A stretch of DNA of 10,400 bases from the NCBI GenBank assembly GCA_025463105.1, contig JAOAPW010000433.1, positions 1-10,400 of the forward strand, read 5' to 3'. The notes under the pieces are model-generated. The model was not told where the DNA came from, ran no database searches, and saw nothing but the letters and a program-made list of their open reading frames with translations. This DNA comes from Candidatus Acidiferrum typicum. GTDB lineage: Bacteria > Acidobacteriota > Terriglobia > Acidiferrales > UBA7541. The translations under genes were made by a program, and so were the position numbers. Positions 1-4,858 of this stretch are shown in pieces (position 1 is the first letter of the stretch; every line of letters begins with the position of its first letter).

Positions 1-544
1 CCAACTCCTCAAATACCACCTCATTCAGAAAGGGCCGGCATTCAAACATCCGAGTGAAACATGGCTAAACGCGTCAACGGGTCAATTCACGGTTCGCTAC
101 CAGGAGGATGATGGCAAGGAGAAAAATATTAGCGAGCGAGTTCAGCTCCCCGCGGATGTTGCCAACGGCATGGTGACGACTCTGCTGAAGAATGTGCCAG
201 CGAACGCAGAGCAGATCTCGTTGTCCGTGGTGGTCGCTACGCCGAAGCCCCGAACCGTCAAGCTCGCAATTACTTTTCAGGGCGAAGATCCTGTTTTGGT
301 TGGGGGCTCTTCTCGCAAAGCCCGGCACTATCTAGTGAAAGTGGAACTCGGAGGCGTTGCTGGAGTCGTTGCCCCACTGCTGAAGAAGCAGCCTCCTGAT
401 ACTGACGTCTGGATATTGGCAGGAGACTATCCCGTTTTCGTCCGATCTGTAGGCGTTTTGTATGAAGGCGGACCCATTTGGACGATCGAACAAACCAGCC
501 CGGCGTGGCCGGAAAAATCGTCTGAAAAAAGCGCCACTAAATGA
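1..544 (+). CDS. Conserved protein of unknown function, 5' end cut by window edge
   Basis: The reading frame is open from base 2 to a TGA at 542-544, giving 180 visible residues. The true start lies outside the window, because the first internal ATG (base 170) would discard clearly in-frame upstream sequence (QLLKYHLIQKGPAFKHPSE...). The product is soluble-looking, with alternating short beta-type stretches such as ISLSVVVATPKPRTVKLAI and HYLVKVELGGVAGVVAPLL, and a Trp/Pro-rich end (GGPIWTIEQTSPAWPEK). There is no membrane segment in the visible part and no catalytic motif I recognise. I do not know its function. It converges on the TPR gene, with only 31 bases between the two stop codons and no clear hairpin terminator there. 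That the frame is a real gene is well supported by length and protein-like composition; the family assignment is open. Confidence 0.8.
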   Translation, partial: QLLKYHLIQKGPAFKHPSETWLNASTGQFTVRYQEDDGKEKNISERVQLPADVANGMVTTLLKNVPANAEQISLSVVVATPKPRTVKLAITFQGEDPVLVGGSSRKARHYLVKVELGGVAGVVAPLLKKQPPDTDVWILAGDYPVFVRSVGVLYEGGPIWTIEQTSPAWPEKSSEKSATK

Positions 545-575
545 ACGGATCTGATCGGATGTTTCGTCAAGAACG

Positions 576-1868
576 TTAATGTGCATGACCGTCATCGCCA
601 GTTGACGCTTGAATCGCCAGAATGCGCGCATTAACCGTCTGCGCTTCCGAATCCTTGCCTTCGTCCCTGTAGACATTGGCAAGGGCCATCATCGTCTGCA
701 ACACCGCCCGATTCCGTTCTCCCAAGGCTCTTTCCTGTAGGGCCAGGATGTGCAGGATTACGGGCTCAATGTCTTTCAGGCGGCCTTCCTCACGGTACAA
801 ATCCAACAGCAGTCTGAAGCTGAGATGCTCTGCATAGGGTGAATGCTCGGGAAGACGGGCTAAATATTTTTCGTCGATGTCCATCGCGGCCAAATATTCT
901 CTCTCTGCCTGCGCGTTATGGTGCTCCCTTTGAAAAAGCTGGCCCAATAGCTCGGTTTCGGTAACGACGAGCCCACCAAAACGATTCTCCGGACTGGCTT
1001 CAATCTTTTCAGCTAACGCAATTCCGCGCGCATAAGTTTCTTCCGCGGACGGATACAGCCCATCCTTTTCAAATCTTTCGGCGACCTTGTTCAGAGCGAG
1101 AATTTTTGGTTGGCCGAACTCGCCCTCCGACGACGCTGCCGACAATGTTCGCTCCGCGTCAACCTGTCGACCCTCGGCGCTGTAGACCTTCGCAAGGCGA
1201 TCCGGCAGGCTACCGCACATGGCCGACCCTGCCCGGTACGGCACTTCGAAAAAATTACACAGCCTTTTCTCCTCGAGTAGTAGAGGTTCCGCATCCACCC
1301 AACGGCTTTGGTCGATGTAGAAAGACGCGAGTGTCCCGAAAGTCAGAGCGGCCAGATCCACCTCCCTTCCCGACTTTAGTTTCGTTATATTCGAGCGGGC
1401 ATTTTCGACGGCCTGAAGCATCAGCCGCTCGGTCCCTTTAATATCGCCCTGCTGCTGAGCAGCTCTCGCTTGGTCGAGCAATGCGCCGGCGGCCTCGATA
1501 CCGTCAGGCCCTGAAGCAATTCGATAAATCTCGGCTGCGCGCGATCGAACTGCCGCAGCTTCCCGGTGATTTCCACTTTTCTGCATCGCTGCCGCGAGGC
1601 GGCTAAGATATTCAGCCAATAGTACGCTGTTTGGCTGGGTTTGCTCGAGATTGGGAATAGCATCAGTGAGGATCTTCTCGGCGTCCTGGTAGCGTGACTC
1701 GCGCATAGCCTGGTTGAAAGCTACCAAGACTGGATCAGGCCCAGGTCGCCCGGTTTGGGCTCTGGTCGCGATGCCTCCAATAAAAATCGCGACGGCCAAG
1801 GCCACGCCGACAATGAATTCAGCCGGCAGCGATTGCCTTGTGAGGAAGTGAAAGCGCTTATCGACCAC
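576..1868 (-). CDS. Membrane-anchored TPR-repeat protein
   Basis: An alpha-helical repeat protein, probably a protein-protein interaction scaffold facing the periplasm. I chose the GTG at 1868, giving 430 residues. It overlaps the stop of the upstream TonB-domain gene by 11 bases, which suggests translational coupling. ATG codons at 1913 and 1967 would extend the protein by 15 or 33 residues but run deeper into the upstream gene, and no candidate has a clear ribosome binding site. With the GTG start, residues 1-17 are polar and basic, residues 18-35 (FIVGVALAVAIFIGGIAT) form one membrane segment or uncleaved signal anchor, and the rest is soluble. TPR-like helix pairs recur, for example AFNQAMRESRYQDAEKIL, FEKDGLYPSAEETYARGIAL and LANVYRDEGKDSEAQTVN, with the usual small residue and Ala-Glu positions. 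The C-terminus ends GDDGHAH. Partner unknown; the neighbour suggests an envelope role. Confidence 0.8.
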   Translation of the reverse strand: MVDKRFHFLTRQSLPAEFIVGVALAVAIFIGGIATRAQTGRPGPDPVLVAFNQAMRESRYQDAEKILTDAIPNLEQTQPNSVLLAEYLSRLAAAMQKSGNHREAAAVRSRAAEIYRIASGPDGIEAAGALLDQARAAQQQGDIKGTERLMLQAVENARSNITKLKSGREVDLAALTFGTLASFYIDQSRWVDAEPLLLEEKRLCNFFEVPYRAGSAMCGSLPDRLAKVYSAEGRQVDAERTLSAASSEGEFGQPKILALNKVAERFEKDGLYPSAEETYARGIALAEKIEASPENRFGGLVVTETELLGQLFQREHHNAQAEREYLAAMDIDEKYLARLPEHSPYAEHLSFRLLLDLYREEGRLKDIEPVILHILALQERALGERNRAVLQTMMALANVYRDEGKDSEAQTVNARILAIQASTGDDGHAH

Positions 1869-2826
1869 GAAAATGCACCACAAAGCTCGCTTCGGTCGGA
1901 TTAGGATTGCCATTGCACATCGCGGGCAAAAAGGTCCACTGACCGACCAGGCCGAGCGCCTCCTCATTTAAGTCAGGCCGCTCGGAACTTTGCACGAGGG
2001 TGTTGCTTACCCGGCCATCGCGCTCGATAACTCCCCGGACGACTACATCGGAGTCCGGTCCGCGCGACCCCGAGGCGGGTTGCGGCATGGATTGTCCGAT
2101 CGGGCGGCGGAACGTGGTACAGAGATGCAGAACTTTGGCATCAGGCGGAGCCGCCAGTACATTGCCCGCCGAATCGTCCAAAGTCGTCATGGTTTGTGTA
2201 ATTACCAGTCTTAGACTTCCCAACACCAAATAGGAGATTTTTCCTGGCAGCAAAATTCCCACGAATGGAAAGAACTCGCTGTTTTCGATTAAATCATCGC
2301 CAAGCCTTTCCGAAACCAGCGTTCCGTTCTCTGCATCCACGCACAATTCATTTTGTTCGTGCTGTTCGCCAACGATGGTATCGAACGAAATACAGTGGGC
2401 CAATCGATTGTGAATGTCGTGATCGGTAATCGTTCGGATTACATCGGAATCGTCGAAAGTTACGAGACGGATCGGCGTGAGCCGCATGACCCGATCGACT
2501 TCGGGGGGCACCAGTTGCGGCGTTCGCGTGGTGGAAAGTGTCTCTCCGCTCCAAATCTGAACAAGGCGATAATCGCCGAACGTAGTTTCTTCCCGGCGTC
2601 CCAGGCCTTGCACGACAATACGGCTGAAAGAACCTTCGCGCGCTCCAGCGCTGGGATTGAAAACCTGGAAGGTATCGACACGTTCGAGGTTGGGAAGATT
2701 GGGAGCCACGCTGGCGGCGTGCGCGCGCTCCAGGAGAGCGATTGCCCGGCTTCGTAATTCCGCATCTTGACCGTGAGAGATTACAGGTGTAAGGCTGAGC
2801 AGCAGGAACAGGAGCGCTTTCTTCAT
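1858..2826 (-). CDS. Secreted protein with TonB C-terminal-type domain
   Basis: A 322-residue exported protein. Residues 1-20 are a typical signal peptide (MKKALLFLLLSLTPVISHGQ), with cleavage likely around HG-Q. The middle, about 21-240, is a mixed alpha/beta region I do not recognise. Residues about 259-322 match the TonB C-terminal fold: VVVRGVIERDGRV, then an Asn-Glu-Glu-Ala-Leu helix, GQWTFLPA, and a final beta strand SFVVHFRGR. A canonical TonB has an N-terminal membrane anchor and a proline-rich rod; both are absent, so it is unlikely to be a standard energy transducer. Such soluble TonB-domain proteins are common in Acidobacteria and mostly uncharacterised. Cys145, Cys162, Cys236 and Cys304 could form disulfides in the periplasm. 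A ribosome binding site GAGGTGA lies five to six bases before the ATG. It probably forms an operon with the TPR gene, and the leader carries several inverted repeats. Confidence 0.87.
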   Translation of the reverse strand: MKKALLFLLLSLTPVISHGQDAELRSRAIALLERAHAASVAPNLPNLERVDTFQVFNPSAGAREGSFSRIVVQGLGRREETTFGDYRLVQIWSGETLSTTRTPQLVPPEVDRVMRLTPIRLVTFDDSDVIRTITDHDIHNRLAHCISFDTIVGEQHEQNELCVDAENGTLVSERLGDDLIENSEFFPFVGILLPGKISYLVLGSLRLVITQTMTTLDDSAGNVLAAPPDAKVLHLCTTFRRPIGQSMPQPASGSRGPDSDVVVRGVIERDGRVSNTLVQSSERPDLNEEALGLVGQWTFLPAMCNGNPNPTEASFVVHFRGR

Positions 2827-2860
2827 CGACTCACCTCAGACATTCAATACAGGGAGGCCG

Positions 2861-2923
2861 ATAACACCCGGGGTTATGTGAGTCTACACCTAAATCTCGT
2901 TAGACAGGTGATATTGCGGTCTA
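2861..2923 (-). promoter_or_regulatory. Cluster of dyad elements in the TonB-domain gene leader (candidate operator)
   Basis: Upstream of the TonB-domain gene, the pentamer GTCTA/TAGAC occurs in alternating orientation at 2882-2886, 2901-2905 and 2919-2923, a spacing of 18-19 bases. Two copies are flanked by CACCT (2887-2891) and AGGTG (2906-2910), themselves inverted. Closer to the start codon, 2861-2877 is a near-palindrome, ATAACACCCGGGGTTAT, with five-base outer arms. Spaced inverted half-sites ahead of a gene are what a dimeric repressor would use. No regulator gene is present in the window and the promoter itself is not clear, so this is a candidate only. Confidence 0.3.
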
Positions 2924-2973
2924 CCTTATGGTTAATACTTGCTCGCATAAAAGATGTAGTGTCAAGGTCAGCA

Positions 2974-3007
2974 ATCCGTGCGCGGCCAGAAACTTCGACG
3001 CACGGAT
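2974..3007. terminator. Perfect 9-bp inverted repeat downstream of tRNA-Ser
   Basis: The arms ATCCGTGCG (2974-2982) and CGCACGGAT (2999-3007) are perfectly complementary around a 16-base loop. On the minus strand the hairpin would form about 32 bases after the tRNA CCA end, so it may serve as its terminator or 3' processing boundary. There is no T-run after it on either strand, so a classical intrinsic terminator is not supported. An alternative is an operator for the minus-strand gene further downstream. Confidence 0.35.
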
Positions 3008-3038
3008 GATTCGATAATTTCGATGGTCTAAGAAAGTA

Positions 3039-3131
3039 TGGCGGAGAGGGTGGGAGTCGAACCCACGAGCCCGGTTTTGCCAGGCTACCCGCTTTCGAGG
3101 CGGGCTCTTTCGACCACTCAGACACCTCTCC
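3039..3131 (-). tRNA. tRNA-Ser (anticodon CGA)
   Basis: Read on the minus strand, this folds as a class II tRNA. The acceptor stem is GGAGAGG (3131-3125) pairing with CCTCTCC (3049-3043), followed by discriminator G (3042) and an encoded CCA (3041-3039). The anticodon stem is CCCGC/GCGGG with loop CTCGAAA, so the anticodon CGA sits at 3097-3095 and reads UCG serine codons. A long variable arm (AGCCTGGC...CCGGGCT), as expected for tRNA-Ser, precedes the T arm GTGGG-TTCGACT-CCCAC. Total length is 93 bases including CCA. Confidence 0.97.
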
Positions 3132-3145
3132 GCGGTGGCTGAGCC

Positions 3146-3174
3146 ATTCTAACGGAGGCGCGGCGGCGGGGCAA
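3146..3174 (-). promoter_or_regulatory. Sigma-70-type promoter for tRNA-Ser
   Basis: On the minus strand, a -35 box TTGCCC (3174-3169) and a -10 box TAGAAT (3151-3146) are separated by exactly 17 bases. The -10 box ends 14 bases before the mature tRNA 5' end, leaving a very short leader. The -35 matches consensus at four of six positions and the -10 at five of six. The spacer is very GC-rich (CGCCGCCGCG). Confidence 0.6.
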
Positions 3175-3191
3175 CGGCGGACCCGCGAAGA

Positions 3192-3237
3192 TTTAACACA
3201 GAGGGCGCGGAGCGCGGACACAGAGTTCACTGAGAAA
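3192..3237. repeat. Dispersed 'CACAGAG'-type intergenic repeat
   Basis: The stretch TTAACACAGAGGGCGCGGAG, continuing through GCGGACACAGAG, TTCACTGAG and AAA, is built from imperfect units of roughly nine to ten bases around CACAGAG/CGCGGAG/CACTGAG. From memory, similar purine-rich 'ACACAGAGG' strings are scattered between genes in Acidobacteria, Planctomycetes and related genomes. Its role is unknown. It sits between the methyltransferase-family gene and the tRNA promoter and ends in a small ACTGA-GAAA-TCAGT hairpin (3229-3242). Confidence 0.5.
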
Positions 3238-3265
3238 TCAGTTGGTGCACTCTACTTGCCCCGCT

Positions 3266-3850
3266 CTACTTGCCGTGATTCCACTTGCGAAATGGCAAGA
3301 ATGCCGGGACTCGTTTTCGATATTCAATATAGGGGGGACCAAACCTGGCGGCAAGTTCGCGCTCCTCGAAGCGAATCACGATCAGGGCCAGGATCCACCA
3401 GACGGCTAGAATGGCCCACAAGCGCGGAGTCCCCGCAAGCAAGGCTGCGCCCACTACGGCGCAAAACATTCCGCTATAGCGCGTGTGCCGCACGCGAGTG
3501 TAGAGCCCGCCGGTGAAGATTTCTCCGGTGCCTGTAAGTTCCGCGTGCCCGACGAGACGCCTGCTCCCCAGTTCGCGTTCCACACGGACAAATAGATAGA
3601 CTTCAACGCCGATGAGCGCCATTCCGGCGGCAATCATGACCCAGGAAGCCCGCGCGGTAGCCAGAAGCATTGGACGGTAAATCCATAACAAGACGCCGCC
3701 CATCGTCCATGCAGTGAGCCCTGCAAACCAAAATGCGGCGCGAACGCGACCTCGCCAGAAGGAATTAAATGGATGGAGGATCAGCCAGTAGATCGGGATT
3801 GGGAGTTCGAAGAAAAGGAAAAATCCGGCAAACGCATGCAGGAGACGCAT
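3266..3850 (-). CDS. Isoprenylcysteine/phospholipid methyltransferase-family membrane protein
   Basis: A 194-residue integral membrane protein of the ICMT/PEMT superfamily, which uses S-adenosylmethionine to methylate lipid-like substrates at the inner membrane. Hydrophobic segments lie at about residues 7-28, 36-57, 69-88 and 129-150. The family signature is present: GLYTRVRHTRYSG (115-127), then a Glu pair (162-163) and FGPPYIEYRKRVPAFLP near the C-terminus, which together form the cofactor site in characterised members. The usual RHPxYxG is RHTRYSG here, with Thr123 replacing Pro. The ATG at 3850 follows directly on the TGA of the DUF2892 gene (TGAATG), so the two are very likely co-transcribed and coupled. 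Substrate cannot be told; prokaryotic members lack prenylated protein targets. The TAG stop lies inside a short tandem repeat. Confidence 0.85.
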   Translation of the reverse strand: MRLLHAFAGFFLFFELPIPIYWLILHPFNSFWRGRVRAAFWFAGLTAWTMGGVLLWIYRPMLLATARASWVMIAAGMALIGVEVYLFVRVERELGSRRLVGHAELTGTGEIFTGGLYTRVRHTRYSGMFCAVVGAALLAGTPRLWAILAVWWILALIVIRFEERELAARFGPPYIEYRKRVPAFLPFRKWNHGK

Positions 3851-4060
3851 TCAACTCGCTTTCTGATCTTTTGTTCGAAGCCATGCGTGCAACGGAGAAT
3901 ACCCGATCAAGCCGAGCACCAGGACGATTCCGCCAAACAACAACCAGGCCCATTGCGTCCATCCATGGTCGGCGCCCCATAGTCCCCAACTGGCCAGGCC
4001 AGCCCCGGCCACAACATAAAGAAGGCGCGCCATTCCCGCAACATTCGGTTGTGCCGCCAT
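3851..4060 (-). CDS. DUF2892 / YgaP-type small inner membrane protein
   Basis: A 69-residue protein with two hydrophobic helices, about residues 10-28 and 36-55, matching the DUF2892 (YgaP transmembrane) pattern: an N-terminal Asn-Val followed by Arg-Leu-Leu, a first helix, a Trp-rich turn, a second helix ending LGLIGYSPLHAWL. The family commonly has Cys in the C-P-L motif near the end; here it is Ser (SPL), so any thiol-based role is unlikely. I chose the ATG at 4060 because GGAAGG sits seven bases upstream and the family match begins there. An in-frame ATG at 4141 would add 27 low-complexity residues (GAGRGLYLEPAGARRGL) that translate a repeat. It is coupled to the downstream methyltransferase-family gene. 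Function is unknown. Confidence 0.8.
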   Translation of the reverse strand: MAAQPNVAGMARLLYVVAGAGLASWGLWGADHGWTQWAWLLFGGIVLVLGLIGYSPLHAWLRTKDQKAS

Positions 4061-4355
4061 GCCCCGCCCTTCCAAACATAGACCACGTCGGGCTCCGGCG
4101 GGCTCCAAGTAGAGCCCGCGCCCAGCTCCGGAGGGCTCCACGCTTCACTTGATGCCCTTCGCTTTCACCCTCGCGGGGGTAAAGGGCTCAGGGTAAACGT
4201 TCAGCCTAAAAGTAGAGCCCGCACCCGGTGACATTTCTCTGACGACCTGCATCTTAACAGAAGATTCATAGCGGGCCCGATGTTCGCGTAGGATGGAGTT
4301 GACGCCGCTTGCGTTTCCGGGGACCATGTTTGCGCGATTTGAATAGGAGAAATGA
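4061..4355. other. GC-rich repeat-bearing divergent intergenic region
   Basis: These 295 bases separate the minus-strand DUF2892 gene from the plus-strand cupin gene. I see no convincing gene here. A minus-strand frame ending at 4145 reads through (MVPGNASGVNSIL...), but it lacks a ribosome binding site and recognisable homology. The left half contains direct repeats GGAGCCC[T/G]CCGGAGC on the minus strand and a 13-base direct repeat AAGTAGAGCCCGC at 4107-4119 and 4210-4222. One copy is part of a perfect hairpin. The promoters for both flanking genes should lie here, but no confident -35/-10 pair stands out. Confidence 0.5.
4098..4119. repeat. Perfect 8-bp hairpin in DUF2892 leader
   Basis: GCGGGCTC (4098-4105) and GAGCCCGC (4112-4119) are perfectly complementary around the loop CAAGTA. 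In the minus-strand transcript the hairpin would end 38 bases before the DUF2892 start codon. It has no T-run. It could affect translation or mRNA stability, or be part of a dispersed GC-rich repeat; nothing in the sequence decides between these. Confidence 0.5.
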
Positions 4356-4712
4356 GTGAGCAAACTCGAAAAAACGTCATGGAACGCGGTCGAACTTGAA
4401 CATCTGAGCGATAAGCTCACACGGCAGATGATTTCCGGTGAGAACGCGACAATTTCGCAACTTGTTCTGAAGCGCGGCGCTGCCGTCCCTCGCCATTCTC
4501 ACGTCAACGAGCAGTATTCGTGGATCATTTCGGGAAAATTGAAATTCATCTTCGATGACCGCGAAATGGTGCTCGGCGCGGGCGAAATCCTGCTGATCCC
4601 GGCAAATACGCCGCACGCCGCGGTCGCGGAGGAAGACACCGTGGACGTCGATATTTTCGCGCCGCGTCGGGAAGACTGGATCCGCAAGGATGACGCTTAC
4701 CTGAGAAAATAG
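4356..4712 (+). CDS. KdgF-like single-domain cupin
   Basis: A 118-residue cytoplasmic cupin. Start is GTG at 4356, six bases after AGGAG (4345-4349); an overlapping ATG at 4353 is out of frame. Cupin motif 1 is GAAVPRHSHVNEQYSWIISG, supplying metal-binding His and Glu residues; motif 2 is GEILLIPANTPHAAV with its His. The C-terminal DVDIFAPRREDWI closely resembles the DVFSPPREDF ending of KdgF proteins. KdgF converts 4,5-unsaturated monouronates, from pectin or alginate breakdown, to the linear keto form. No uronate genes are in the window, so the substrate is unproven; many cupins of this type are simply sugar- or metabolite-binding proteins of unknown role. The fold is confident; a KdgF activity is only possible. 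Confidence 0.85.
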   Translation: MSKLEKTSWNAVELEHLSDKLTRQMISGENATISQLVLKRGAAVPRHSHVNEQYSWIISGKLKFIFDDREMVLGAGEILLIPANTPHAAVAEEDTVDVDIFAPRREDWIRKDDAYLRK

Positions 4713-4812
4713 CGTCCGAGCGCTGGTTGAGAGGCAGAGACAATGGGCCCGAACTCGCGTCTAATTTTAAGGATACAGAGCGAGCCGCGCTATCCGGTGC
4801 GTTTTCTGAGGG

Positions 4813-4823
4813 TATATTATAGT
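4813..4823 (+). promoter_or_regulatory. Possible -10 region for the M1 peptidase gene
   Basis: TATATTATAGT contains overlapping TATATT, TATTAT and TATAGT hexamers in an otherwise GC-rich 146-base gap and ends 35 bases before the start codon. No matching -35 box appears 16-18 bases upstream for any register, so this is a weak candidate. Confidence 0.35.
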
Positions 4824-4858
4824 TATCGTGGCGGCTATCGAGATTCCATGAGGTCCGA

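Noticed and set aside
1869..1967. Long N-terminal extension of the TPR protein from ATG 1967
   Set aside because: It would overlap the conserved end of the upstream TonB domain by 110 bases and place 50 residues of basic, Trp/Cys-rich sequence before the membrane segment.
2960..2965. Perfect TTGACA on the minus strand as a -35 box for the TonB-domain gene
   Set aside because: No acceptable -10 hexamer lies 16-18 bases downstream; the nearest AT-rich hexamer, TATTAA, is 22 bases away.
2874..3230. Minus-strand 118-residue reading frame containing EVSEWSKEPASKAG
   Set aside because: This is the well-known false translation of a tRNA-Ser gene; the frame runs straight through the tRNA at 3039-3131.
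4061..4141. Extended N-terminus of the DUF2892 protein from ATG 4141
   Set aside because: The extra 27 residues translate a GC-rich direct repeat and the family pattern begins at the second ATG (4060), which has a good ribosome binding site.
4145..4327. Minus-strand 60-codon frame (MVPGNASGVNSIL... ending KAKGIK)
   Set aside because: It looks somewhat protein-like, but it has no ribosome binding site, no recognisable family and overlaps repeat sequence. Treated as non-coding.
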